The notes: generated by a model not told the origin, from the sequence alone. 10,239 nt of DNA from Prevotellaceae bacterium (GCA_031259805.1 JAIRKX010000027.1:1-10239), one strand, 5' to 3'. Numbered from the stretch's first letter, positions 1 to 7,431 are shown. Translations and numbers: made by a program.

Positions 1-111
<111 letters not shown>

Positions 112-162
112 TGGAGCTATCCTGACTAAGCAAGAAGGGTTTCCGGTATCTTTATCTAAAAC

Positions 163-236
163 GGGGGATTAGCTCAGTTGGCTAGAGCACCTGCCTTGCA
201 AGCAGGGGGTCGTCGGTTCGACCCCGACATCCTCCA
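163..236 (+). tRNA. tRNA-Ala (anticodon TGC)
   Basis: A full cloverleaf folds here. The acceptor stem GGGGGAT (163-169) pairs with ATCCTCC (229-235), with discriminator A at 236. The anticodon arm is CCTGC-CTTGCAA-GCAGG, giving anticodon TGC. The T loop has the usual GTTCGAC. The bases after the discriminator are CCG, so the 3' CCA is not encoded and must be added by a CCA-adding enzyme. It lies in the 16S spacer about 50 bases after the rRNA end and 11 bases before tRNA-Ile. In most Bacteroides rRNA operons tRNA-Ile comes first, so the order here is reversed. Confidence 0.97.
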
Positions 237-247
237 CCGTTAATCAC

Positions 248-321
248 AGTCTCGTAGCTCAGTTGGTTAGAGCACTACACTGATAATGTAGGGGTCCGCG
301 GTTCAACTCCGCGCGAGACTA
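248..321 (+). tRNA. tRNA-Ile (anticodon GAT)
   Basis: A full cloverleaf folds here. The acceptor stem AGTCTCG (248-254) pairs perfectly with CGAGACT (314-320), with discriminator A at 321. The anticodon arm is CTACA-CTGATAA-TGTAG, giving anticodon GAT for isoleucine. The T arm CGCGG-TTCAACT-CCGCG is perfect. No CCA is encoded (CTA follows). It is the last gene of the rRNA transcription unit; a terminator starts 28 bases later. The tRNA thus sits in the same window as the synthetase that would charge it, ileS at 1043, though the two are separate transcription units. Confidence 0.97.
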
Positions 322-348
322 CTAACGAAGACATCACGTACTAACCAC

Positions 349-386
349 AAAAAAATAACCAGCTAAAAATAGCTGGTTATTTTTTT
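349..386. terminator. Bidirectional intrinsic terminator after the 16S-tRNA unit
   Basis: A perfect 17-base inverted repeat (349-365 and 370-386) with an AAAA loop has the core stem AATAACCAGCT/AGCTGGTTATT. It is flanked by an A run on the left and a T run on the right. It therefore fits rho-independent termination from both directions: for the rRNA/tRNA transcript on the plus strand and for rpmH on the minus strand. Its position just after tRNA-Ile is direct evidence that this transcription unit ends without 23S or 5S rRNA. Confidence 0.93.
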
Positions 387-496
387 GCATTAACAAAGCC
401 TCTAATAGCCTTCTACGTTTAAACTAATAAACAAATATAAATACAATAAAAGAGGAAAAGATCCTTCTTTCCCGGTTTCTCCCGCCTCCGATTAGC

Positions 497-649
497 CTAA
501 AAAAAGTCTTCATCGGATACGGTCAATTTTTTGCGCCCATGACGACGACGGGCTGCCAATACGCGACGGCCGTTAGCCGTAGCCATTCTCTCGCGGAATC
601 CATGCTTGTTCCGCCGTTTACGCTGTGATGGTTGAAATGTCCGTTTCAT
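497..649 (-). CDS. rpmH: 50S ribosomal protein bL34
   Basis: This 50-residue protein reads MKRTFQPSQRKRRNKHGF at its start, then an Arg-rich middle (RMATANGRRVLAARRR) and a Lys/Arg-rich GRKKLTVSDEDFF end. That is bL34 over its full length, including the near-invariant MKRTFQPS start. bL34 is a very basic protein of the large ribosomal subunit that binds 23S rRNA. The start is the ATG at 649, preceded by an A/T-rich leader with no Shine-Dalgarno sequence, and the stop is TAG. The family is normally 44-54 residues, so it is complete. It converges on the rRNA unit and shares its terminator, and is divergent from ileS. The acidic C-terminal tail DEDFF is the variable part of the family. Confidence 0.98.
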   Translation of the reverse strand: MKRTFQPSQRKRRNKHGFRERMATANGRRVLAARRRHGRKKLTVSDEDFF

Positions 650-673
650 TACTTATTCAAAATTTTGGGACTG

Positions 674-704
674 CAAAGGTAATAGTTTTTTTTTAATACG
701 CAAA
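674..704 (-). promoter_or_regulatory. rpmH promoter (Bacteroidota sigma-70 type)
   Basis: Read on the minus strand, a TTTG -33 element (704-701) is followed by exactly 19 bases and a TACCTTTG -7 element (681-674). This is a full match to the Bacteroidota primary-sigma consensus TTTG-N19-TAnnTTTG. Transcription would start near 667, leaving a leader of about 18 bases before the rpmH ATG. The spacer is A/T rich. Confidence 0.8.
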
Positions 705-728
705 AAAATATCGCAAGTGGTCAGGGAT

Positions 729-955
729 AGATTCAACTACTGAATGCAACTCGGCCTTTTGCAACTTTAGGTACCAAGACTGTCGCATCTAATTTTTTAG
801 AAGTTCACAGAGATATTGGTTGTCCCATCCGGCTTTTAATCGCTTCAGTGGTTTCAAATAGTAAATGCAACTGGGATAGTTACAATTTTTATTCACCAAA
901 AGAAATGTTCTTCCTAAATTTGCAAAAGGCCGAGTTGCATTCAGTAGTTGAATCT
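729..955. repeat. Inverted-repeat element, MITE-like (43-base arms)
   Basis: Bases 729-771 and 913-955 are reverse complements at 42 of 43 positions; the only mismatch is 765 against 919. They enclose 141 bases. The outer ends are AGATTCAACTACTG and its complement CAGTAGTTGAATCT. Each arm carries a sequence pointing outward that resembles a -7 promoter element: TAAATTTG at 915-922 toward ileS and TAAAGTTG (769-762, minus) toward rpmH. No target-site duplication is obvious next to the arms. A minus-strand reading frame (789-1028) spans much of the element and stops just inside the left arm, as a residual transposase end might, but I do not recognise its product. The arrangement fits a miniature inverted-repeat transposable element or a decayed insertion sequence in the rpmH-ileS spacer. 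Confidence 0.7.
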
Positions 956-1006
956 GCCGTTGCGTTGCGTTTTGTCCGAAGGGAGAGAGCAATCCGTAAC
1001 TTTTCG

Positions 1007-1014
1007 TATCTTTG
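1007..1014 (+). promoter_or_regulatory. Candidate -7 element of the ileS promoter
   Basis: TATCTTTG matches the Bacteroidota -7 consensus TAnnTTTG. It would start transcription near 1021, about 22 bases before the ileS ATG. No TTG is found at the usual 19-21 base distance upstream; the nearest TTTG (971-974) is 32 bases away. The -33 half is therefore weak or missing. The second candidate -7, TAAATTTG at 915-922 in the inverted-repeat arm, would give a leader of roughly 110-120 bases. Confidence 0.5.
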
Positions 1015-1042
1015 CACTCATTTTTCACAAAAAGACCATCAC

Positions 1043-4000
1043 ATGAGTAAAAAATTTAAGGAATACAAACAGTTAGATCTGGTGGCCATCAATCGGGACG
1101 TACTGGCGCAATGGGATGCGGAAAACGCCTTTGAGCAATCGCTGGCAAACCGGCAAGGATGCCCGCCATTCGTGTTTTTTGAGGGGCCGCCGTCGGCCAA
1201 CGGAATGCCGGGCATTCATCATGTTATTTCGCGGGCTATTAAAGATGTATTCTGTCGCTATAAAACGCAAAAGGGCTTTCTGGTCGAACGCAAAGCCGGA
1301 TGGGACACGCACGGGCTGCCGGTCGAGTTGGCGGTCGAGAAAATGCTGCAAATTACAAAAGACGACATCGGTTCGAAGATCTCGGTCGAAGACTATAACG
1401 CCGCCTGCCGTAAGGAAGTGATGAAATATACGAAGGAATGGGAGGCGCTGACGCGGCAAATGGGCTATTGGGTCGATATGCAAAATCCCTATATCACGTA
1501 CGACAACCGCTACATCGAAACGTTGTGGTTTCTGCTGAAACAGATTTACGCGCAGGGGTTGCTATACAGAGATTATTCCATTCAGCCATATTCGCCCGCG
1601 GCCGGCACGGGGTTAAGCTCGCACGAGTTGAACCAGCCGGGTTGCTACCGCAATGTCAAAGATACGACTTGTGTCGCACAGTTTAATGTAGTACGGAATA
1701 AGCAATCGGCCTTCCTATTCGCCGACGTCGCGACGGAAGCCGTGTTTTTCCTTGCGTGGACGACCACCCCGTGGACACTGCCGTCGAATACGGCGTTGGC
1801 CGTCGGGAGGCACATCCGGTATGTGTCGGTCGAAACCTTTAATCCCTATACGGCCGAGCGAATCACCGTGTTGCTGGCAAAAGAACGCGCCACCGCATTT
1901 TTCCTCGAAAAGCATGCCGGCGCGCCGATGGAATACCGTGCCGGCGACAAGGTGTTGCCCTACCGCTTCGGTCGCGAGTACCCCGGCAGCGCGTTGGAAG
2001 GCGTTCGCTACGAACAGTTATTGCCGTATGTGCAGCCGGACGCCGGCGATGCATTCCGTGTCGTGTGCGGCGATTTTGTCAGCACCGAAGACGGAACCGG
2101 CATCGTACACATAGCGCCTTCGTTTGGCGTCGATGACTTTCGCGTGGCGCGGGAGAACGGTATCGGAGCGTTGACGCTGGTCAACAAGCAGGGGCGATTT
2201 ATCGACAACGTCGGCGATCTCAGCGGACGGTTCGTGAAAAACGACTACGACCCCGCCGCTAAACCCGACGACGAAACGGTGGACGTCTATATCGCCCTGA
2301 AACTGAAAAAAGCAGGACGCGTATTCAAAATCGAACGCTACGAACACAGCTACCCGCACTGCTGGCGAACAGACAAGCCGGTGCTCTACTACCCGCTCGA
2401 TGCGTGGTTTATCCGCACCACCGCCGTCAAAGACACGCTGATTGCCCTGAACAATACGATCCGCTGGAAGCCCGAAAGCACAGGGGCGGGACGTTTCGGC
2501 AAATGGCTGGAAAACCTGCAGGACTGGAATCTGTCGCGCAGCCGTTACTGGGGAACGCCGCTACCCGTATGGCGTACCGACGACGGAAGCGAAGAATGCT
2601 GTATCGGGTCAGTCGGCGAGTTGTTCGACGAAATCGAAAAATCGGTAGCGGCGGGGTTCATGCCCCAAAACCTATGGAAGGAAAAGGGATTTACGCCGGG
2701 GCTGTATACCAAAGAAAACTATGACCGTATCGACCTGCACCGTCCGTATGTGGACGACATCTTGCTGGTGTCGCCGTCGGGCAAGCCCATGCGTCGCGAA
2801 GCGGATTTGATTGACGTCTGGTTTGATTCGGGCGCAATGCCGTTTGCACAAAACCATTATCCGTTTGAAACGGACGTATTCGGCAGCGCCGATTTCATTG
2901 CCGAAGGCGTCGACCAGACGCGCGGCTGGTTCTTTACCCTGCATGCCATTGCGGGCATTATCAAAGGCGAGGTGGCCTACCGCAACGTAGTGGCCAATGG
3001 GCTGGTGCTCGACCGCGACGGCAACAAAATGAGTAAACGCCTGGGCAATGCCGTCGATCCGTTCAAAACGCTGGACGCCTATGGCGCCGACGCCCTGCGC
3101 TGGTACCTGCTCACCAATGCACAACCGTGGGACAACCTGAAGTTCGACGCCGCCGGCATAGACGAGGTACGCCGTAAATTCTTCGGCACGCTGTACAACA
3201 CCTATTCGTTTTTTGCCCTCTATGCCAACGTCGACGACTTTACGGGACAGGAGCCGGAAACGCCCGTAGCGCAACGCCCCGAAATCGACCGCTGGATAAT
3301 ATCCCTGCTGCATACCCTCATAAAAGAAACGGGCGACGCCTTCGAAAATTACGACGTAACCCTTGCCGGACGCATGATTCAGGATTTCGTATGCGATCAT
3401 TTAAGCAACTGGTACGTGCGCCTGAATCGCAAGCGTTTTTGGGGCGGACAGATGAACGATGACAAGCAGGCGGCCTACCAGACCCTCTGTACCTGTATAG
3501 AAACCGTCGCGCAATTAGCCGCGCCCATCGCCCCATTTTTCATGGAACGGCTCTATACCGACCTCCGCCGCGTAACGGCGCACCATGCCGAACCATCGGT
3601 ACACTGCACGAAATGGCCAGCCTTCAACCCCGCGTTGATAGACCCGACGCTGGAACAGCAAATGGCGCTGGCGCAACGTGTTTCGTCGATGACGCTGGCC
3701 TTGCGCCGGAAGGTCAGCATCAAAGTGAGGCAACCGCTGACGAAGATGATGATCCCCGTGCTCGACGCCGCTATGCAGCAACAACTGGAAGCCGTGCAGC
3801 AATTAGTATTGAACGAGGTCAACGTAAAAGAAATGCAGTTCCTGACCGATACCACAGGCGTTATTGTAAAGAAAATAAAACCGAAGTTCAACGCATTGGG
3901 CAAAAAGTATGGCAACCGGATGAAGGATATCGCCGCCGCCGTCAATGCCTTCGACCAGCAGCAGATCGACGAGATGGAAAAAGCCGGCTGTTACACGCTG

Positions 4001-4390
4001 ATGCTGGCATCAGGCGGCGTCACGCTACAGCGCGACGATGTGGAAATTACGTCGGAAGACCTGCCGGGCTGGCTGGTGGCTACGGAAGGCGCACTCACCG
4101 TAGCGCTTGACATCACAGTAACCGACACGCTCCGCCGCGAAGGACTGGCACGCGAACTGATCAACCGCATCCAAAACCTCCGCAAAGAAAGCGGCTTCGA
4201 CATTGTCGATAAAATCCGCATTCGCCTCGACCGGCAACCTGAAATAGCCGTTACCGTCGCTGCCTTTGGCGACCTGATATGCTCACAGACACTGGCCGTC
4301 GCCATCGACCTGTGCGACGACCTCCCCTCCTCCGCCACCGTCGTGGAAATAGATGGGATGAAGGTGGGGATAGAAGTGGAGAAGCAGTGA
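1043..4390 (+). CDS. ileS: Isoleucyl-tRNA synthetase, type 2 (IleRS2), GIHH variant
   Basis: This 1115-residue class I synthetase charges tRNA-Ile with isoleucine in the cytoplasm. The Rossmann catalytic core has the HIGH-equivalent segment SANGMPGIHH at residues 51-60 and KMSKR at 662-666. The inserted editing domain (roughly 200-430) shows TTTPWTLPSNT near 240-250 and GTGIVHIAPSFGVDD at 351-365, typical of the site that hydrolyses Val-tRNA-Ile. WDTHGLPVE (87-95) and WNLSRSRYWGTPLP (495-508) are further family signatures. The anticodon-binding region follows KMSKR, and the long C-terminal part (about 930-1115) is of the type 2 kind. The signature reads GxHH rather than HxGH; this swap in type 2 enzymes has been linked to mupirocin hyper-resistance. 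The start is the ATG at 1043: the frame is open back to 848, but that stretch crosses the inverted repeat and promoter and shows no family similarity. The next gene downstream is convergent. Confidence 0.97.
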   Translation: MSKKFKEYKQLDLVAINRDVLAQWDAENAFEQSLANRQGCPPFVFFEGPPSANGMPGIHHVISRAIKDVFCRYKTQKGFLVERKAGWDTHGLPVELAVEKMLQITKDDIGSKISVEDYNAACRKEVMKYTKEWEALTRQMGYWVDMQNPYITYDNRYIETLWFLLKQIYAQGLLYRDYSIQPYSPAAGTGLSSHELNQPGCYRNVKDTTCVAQFNVVRNKQSAFLFADVATEAVFFLAWTTTPWTLPSNTALAVGRHIRYVSVETFNPYTAERITVLLAKERATAFFLEKHAGAPMEYRAGDKVLPYRFGREYPGSALEGVRYEQLLPYVQPDAGDAFRVVCGDFVSTEDGTGIVHIAPSFGVDDFRVARENGIGALTLVNKQGRFIDNVGDLSGRFVKNDYDPAAKPDDETVDVYIALKLKKAGRVFKIERYEHSYPHCWRTDKPVLYYPLDAWFIRTTAVKDTLIALNNTIRWKPESTGAGRFGKWLENLQDWNLSRSRYWGTPLPVWRTDDGSEECCIGSVGELFDEIEKSVAAGFMPQNLWKEKGFTPGLYTKENYDRIDLHRPYVDDILLVSPSGKPMRREADLIDVWFDSGAMPFAQNHYPFETDVFGSADFIAEGVDQTRGWFFTLHAIAGIIKGEVAYRNVVANGLVLDRDGNKMSKRLGNAVDPFKTLDAYGADALRWYLLTNAQPWDNLKFDAAGIDEVRRKFFGTLYNTYSFFALYANVDDFTGQEPETPVAQRPEIDRWIISLLHTLIKETGDAFENYDVTLAGRMIQDFVCDHLSNWYVRLNRKRFWGGQMNDDKQAAYQTLCTCIETVAQLAAPIAPFFMERLYTDLRRVTAHHAEPSVHCTKWPAFNPALIDPTLEQQMALAQRVSSMTLALRRKVSIKVRQPLTKMMIPVLDAAMQQQLEAVQQLVLNEVNVKEMQFLTDTTGVIVKKIKPKFNALGKKYGNRMKDIAAAVNAFDQQQIDEMEKAGCYTLMLASGGVTLQRDDVEITSEDLPGWLVATEGALTVALDITVTDTLRREGLARELINRIQNLRKESGFDIVDKIRIRLDRQPEIAVTVAAFGDLICSQTLAVAIDLCDDLPSSATVVEIDGMKVGIEVEKQ

Positions 4391-4395
4391 AGCGT

Positions 4396-4410
4396 GCCTG
4401 CGTCGCAGGC
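4396..4410. terminator. GC-rich palindrome between convergent ileS and ccsA (weak terminator candidate)
   Basis: GCCTGCG-T-CGCAGGC is a perfect odd palindrome in the 41-base gap between the ileS stop and the stop of the convergent cytochrome synthase gene. It is followed on the plus side by a tandem AATATTC AATATTC (from about 4413). Neither strand has a T run after it, so classical rho-independent termination is doubtful. It may still block readthrough or be a small dispersed repeat. Confidence 0.4.
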
Positions 4411-4431
4411 TCAATATTCAATATTCAGTTG

Positions 4432-5577
4432 TTACACGTAGCTATGTATACCTCCCAAGAGGAAACTTACGCCGAAGAAGGTCATGGCAACGGTGGCAAA
4501 GGCGATGGCGCAGTAGAGGTGGAATCGGTAGGGCGAGCGGAAATAAGCGAGACTTTGCCGGTGGAATGGTACGGCATAAACGAGTAAGGTGATGAGCGCC
4601 CATGTTTCCTTCGCATCCCATCCCCAATAGCGTCCCCATGAAATGTTAGCCCATACCGCACCGATAAAGATGCCCGCCGCCAGCAGGAATACCGCCGGGT
4701 ACAGCAGACGCATGTTCCACCGGTAAAACCGCAGCCGTTGCTTGCGTGAGCATAATCCGGCGATAGCCGTAACGGCTATAAAAAGAAGCAGGGCATACGA
4801 TGCCATAATGACCGACACGTGGGCGGCCAGCATGGGCGAGCGTAATACGGGTGTCATAGGGTTGAGTTGCGAAATGTACATCCACAGACCAGTGACCGGA
4901 AGAGCAGTCCACAGCATGCCTCGCCATCCGATGCACCGCCACAGCAGCCACAGCATAGCCGCCGTCAGCATCCCGTAACCGGCATAAGTCAGGCCGATAC
5001 CCCACGGGTCACGGTTGACGAGCAACGTGCTGCCCATTTCGTCGGGATCGTAGTCCATCTGATACAGGCGATAACCGTGTCGGATATATATTTTGTTCAT
5101 CGACACGCGGGCGATTGCGTCGTCTATCTTCAGGAAACTGATAAAGTCGGCGGGGGTGTTGGTGTTCGGATGGTATTCGATGTCGAAAAGCACAAGTTTG
5201 ACGTCGAACGGCAGGGGGCGCGTGGTTGTTTCCTTGTCCGGGGTGTAAGCGCGGACGGTTTCGCCTTGCCGCAGGTGGATATAGCCGCGTTCGGCCGTCG
5301 CAAAAGTAACTAATGCCCCGCAGAGAATGACCGCCAGCGCCACATGTAGCAGAAACGCCGGTTTATTACGGTAGAGCGCCACGCATATAATGTAAGAGAA
5401 CGCCGCCAGCGCCAGCGCTCCCCACAACGCTACAAACCACCATGCGCCGTATACGTTCACCAGTGCCACCTCGCGTCCGGCCACCTTTTCCACCACAGTA
5501 GCCGCCACCAGCGTGAGCAGGGTAACGGCTAACGCAACAAAGGCACAATATTTACTATATTTTACAAACATATCCAT
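4432..5577 (-). CDS. ccsA: Compact ResB-CcsA fusion, System II cytochrome c synthase
   Basis: This 381-residue integral membrane protein would move heme across the inner membrane and attach it to CxxCH motifs of periplasmic cytochromes c. The N-terminal half resembles ResB/CcsB: three hydrophobic segments (about 11-28, 45-67, 75-93), a soluble region (about 94-192) and a fourth segment near 193-213. The C-terminal half is CcsA-like, with segments near 219-234, 250-274, 290-310, 323-338 and 355-376. The tryptophan-rich heme motif is WGRYWGWDAKETW at 314-326. Candidate heme-handling histidines are His78 (third segment), His253 (before the W-rich motif), His339 (YAVPFH) and His378 (GGIHSY), equivalent by position to the four of CcsBA. 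Fused CcsBA proteins can approach 900-1000 residues, so this is a reduced form. A second ATG at codon 3 is an alternative start. It follows the di-heme cytochrome gene by 109 bases, which points to that protein as client. Confidence 0.88.
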   Translation of the reverse strand: MDMFVKYSKYCAFVALAVTLLTLVAATVVEKVAGREVALVNVYGAWWFVALWGALALAAFSYIICVALYRNKPAFLLHVALAVILCGALVTFATAERGYIHLRQGETVRAYTPDKETTTRPLPFDVKLVLFDIEYHPNTNTPADFISFLKIDDAIARVSMNKIYIRHGYRLYQMDYDPDEMGSTLLVNRDPWGIGLTYAGYGMLTAAMLWLLWRCIGWRGMLWTALPVTGLWMYISQLNPMTPVLRSPMLAAHVSVIMASYALLLFIAVTAIAGLCSRKQRLRFYRWNMRLLYPAVFLLAAGIFIGAVWANISWGRYWGWDAKETWALITLLVYAVPFHRQSLAYFRSPYRFHLYCAIAFATVAMTFFGVSFLLGGIHSYV

Positions 5578-5585
5578 CCTGTTTA

Positions 5586-5597
5586 CCGCACGTGCGG
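5586..5597. other. Perfect 12-base palindrome upstream of ccsA
   Basis: CCGCACGTGCGG lies 9 bases upstream of the ccsA start codon, in the 109-base gap after the di-heme cytochrome gene. It could be an operator half-pair or a small hairpin near the ribosome-loading region. No Bacteroidota-type promoter was found in the gap, so ccsA is probably read from upstream. The rest of the gap holds only a weak imperfect repeat around 5631-5649 and tiny reading frames of no clear meaning. Confidence 0.3.
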
Positions 5598-5686
5598 ACG
5601 ACGTCTTGCACGATACGGTAGCCTATCCATACTTGTTACGTATAGGTATGCATTGTTTCACCTCTCCTCCGGCCTCCCTGTAGCCA

Positions 5687-7234
5687 TTAGATGGCTTCAA
5701 GAAACTTAATCAGCGCCTCGCGGTCTTCCTTTGACATGCGTCGAAATTTCTCCTTGCTTTGCTGCGCTTCGCCGCCGTGCCAGAGGATGGCTTCTTCGTA
5801 GTTGCGGGCGCGCAGATCGTGCAGTTTGTCGGTGTGTCCCGACACGATTTTTGTCAGTCCGCGTCCCCATAGCGGGGTGGTGCGGCATATACGTACGCGA
5901 CCGGGTTCGATCATATCAAGGTTGTGGCGCAGCAGGTCGGTGTAGGGATAAATCTTCTGGTTCGATAGTGCCGGCAGCGGTTTATAGTCGCTACGCGTTG
6001 TCCACGAGGGACGATGGCAGGCCGTGCATCCGGCGTCGTAGAACAGGTTTTTGCCGCGTTGCACGGTCGGATTGTCGAGGTTACGGGCGGCGGGCACGGC
6101 CAGTCCGCGATGCCACACCATAAATGCTTCGTAATCGTCCGTCGTCATTTCGGGACGCTGTTTTTTCGACATCAGCGAATCTTCGATTTCCTGCGGCTGC
6201 AGTCCCGGATAGATGGCCTGCACGTCGGGGTCGAGCGACATGCGGCGGGCATATTCGCGGGTGATGTAAAGTTCGCTACGGCCTGTGCGGTCGGGCAAAT
6301 CGGTTACGACATTGGTGATATTCCAGATGGCATTAGCGCCCGGCCCGTTATCGAGCGTAGCGCGGGTACAAAGATAGGTAAAACGACCGGGATGAAGTCC
6401 GGGATAATACGGGTTGCGTCCGGTTTCATCAATGTCGATACCAATCATGCCGGCACAGTAGCCGCGCGTTTGCTGTTGCCGGTATTCGGCGCGCAGGTCT
6501 TCGTCGGAAATAGCGTCGAGCAAGCCTGTGCCATAGATACCGATGGTCGCTTCGATCGACGCCTTATGTTGGCTCATGTCGAAGTCGGGAAACAAAATCG
6601 CGCCCTGAGCCACGCTTACGCGGGGATAAATCAGTGTGCCTTCGTACGATGTGCCGGCGCTGTAGGGCGTACCATCTTCGTAGCGGTTGCCGTGCTCATC
6701 GGTGTGCGGCAGCCATTCGATGGTAATGCCGTCTTCGTTGATCGGCGCTTTGAAAGGTGGCACGGCGCGGGTTTGTGTCATACCGGTAAAGTAGTTTGTG
6801 GCCAGCGGCAGCGTCGGGTCGTTGGGATTATAGATCATCAGCAGGTAGCTGTTGCGGCTGTCGTTGGAGTCGTATTTATCGACCCGCTGGCCGCGACCGC
6901 CGTAGCTCGGATGGCATGCGATGCACGATTTCCGAATATACACCGGCCCTAACCCCGAATAGCCCATGCCTTCGGAGGCCACGAAGCTTTTGTCTGCGAT
7001 GCGCTCGCCACGCATAAACTGCCGATAGAGCGTGGCATCGGCGTCGATGACCGGCATAGGCTGCTTATAGGCAAACGACGAGGCCACAAAGACCGTTCCA
7101 TTGGTACCACCGGTGTAGTATTCTTCGCTGTATTCCTGCGGGGCCGGGGGCGTGATGGATTCGTTGTTGTCGGCGCACGCCATCAGCCCTGCCGAACAAC
7201 AGATGAGTAGACTTATTCTGATATGTTGTTTCAT
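5687..7234 (-). CDS. Di-heme c-type cytochrome lipoprotein, DUF1111 / di-heme oxidoreductase-like family
   Basis: This 515-residue protein has two heme c attachment motifs, CIACH (104-108) and CTACH (403-407), in the framework typical of DUF1111 (COG3488) proteins. Other family marks are the Gly-rich segment after the first heme (YGGRGQR), PYTDLLRHNLD (430-440), CRTTPLWGRGL (450-460) and LHDLRARNYEEAILWHGGEA (471-490). His472 and His486 in the last block could be distal ligands. The N-terminus is a lipoprotein signal, with lipobox LMAC and Cys20 as the lipidated residue, so the protein sits in the periplasm or on an outer-membrane face. The family is related to di-heme peroxidases, but its reaction is not settled. 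It lies between an imelysin gene (197 bases upstream) and a cytochrome c synthase gene (109 bases downstream). The imelysin pairing recurs in many bacteria and suggests iron or metal handling. The ATG at 7234 has no Shine-Dalgarno sequence. Confidence 0.92.
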   Translation of the reverse strand: MKQHIRISLLICCSAGLMACADNNESITPPAPQEYSEEYYTGGTNGTVFVASSFAYKQPMPVIDADATLYRQFMRGERIADKSFVASEGMGYSGLGPVYIRKSCIACHPSYGGRGQRVDKYDSNDSRNSYLLMIYNPNDPTLPLATNYFTGMTQTRAVPPFKAPINEDGITIEWLPHTDEHGNRYEDGTPYSAGTSYEGTLIYPRVSVAQGAILFPDFDMSQHKASIEATIGIYGTGLLDAISDEDLRAEYRQQQTRGYCAGMIGIDIDETGRNPYYPGLHPGRFTYLCTRATLDNGPGANAIWNITNVVTDLPDRTGRSELYITREYARRMSLDPDVQAIYPGLQPQEIEDSLMSKKQRPEMTTDDYEAFMVWHRGLAVPAARNLDNPTVQRGKNLFYDAGCTACHRPSWTTRSDYKPLPALSNQKIYPYTDLLRHNLDMIEPGRVRICRTTPLWGRGLTKIVSGHTDKLHDLRARNYEEAILWHGGEAQQSKEKFRRMSKEDREALIKFLEAI

Positions 7235-7279
7235 TCTTTATATTTAGTTCTGTTGCTTTTTATTGATCATTATTTGCCT

Positions 7280-7402
7280 AAAATTCCCTTAGCACCCGTC
7301 ATATACTCTTCCGCACAATCCCATACTCTCTTATTTAAAAAGAAAAATAAAAGAATATGGGAAAGAGAAGAAGTGACTTCCTCCGGCTACTAAGGGAATT
7401 TT
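7280..7402. repeat. Nested inverted repeats between imelysin and di-heme cytochrome genes
   Basis: The outer arms are a perfect 13-base inverted repeat, AAAATTCCCTTAG (7280-7292) and CTAAGGGAATTTT (7390-7402). Inside is a second stem, CCCATACTCTCTTATTT (7320-7336) against 7345-7361, pairing at 15 of 17 positions around an 8-base A-rich loop. The remaining spacer (7235-7431 in all) is A/T rich with no gene and no clear promoter. The structure could attenuate or process the polycistronic message between two genes that may be needed in different amounts, or be a 123-base MITE. No target-site duplication is evident. Confidence 0.5.
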
Positions 7403-7431
7403 TGAATTGACTTCTGCCTGTTGTCCAATAT

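Noticed and set aside
387..496. Possible small RNA or second terminator between the rRNA terminator and rpmH.
   Set aside because: Only very short, weak stems (around 452-465) are present, with no convincing hairpin plus T run and no reading frame.
789..1028. Minus-strand 79-residue reading frame within the rpmH-ileS spacer.
   Set aside because: It runs across one inverted-repeat arm and the ileS promoter, its product is not recognisable, and the start lies in the ileS leader. It is treated as part of the repeat element, at most a decayed transposase end.
848..1042. A 65-codon N-terminal extension of ileS starting at a GTG.
   Set aside because: The stretch crosses the inverted-repeat arm and the -7 element, shows no synthetase similarity, and the ATG at 1043 gives the expected family N-terminus.
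956..1042. A T-box or other tRNA-sensing leader ahead of ileS.
   Set aside because: No T-box motif or specifier stem can be seen. The leader from the nearest -7 is only about 22 bases, and T-boxes are mainly a Firmicutes feature.
2672..3400. Minus-strand 242-residue open frame inside ileS.
   Set aside because: It is a shadow of the well-supported ileS frame, and the translation shows no recognisable domain.
5567..5574. TATGTTTG on the minus strand, a -7-like match near the ccsA start.
   Set aside because: It lies inside the first codons of ccsA, so transcription from it would start after the start codon. It has no usable -33 partner.
6014..6952. Plus-strand 312-residue open frame opposite the di-heme cytochrome gene.
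   Set aside because: It is antisense to a gene with two CxxCH motifs and family blocks throughout. The frame is open because of GC-biased codon use.
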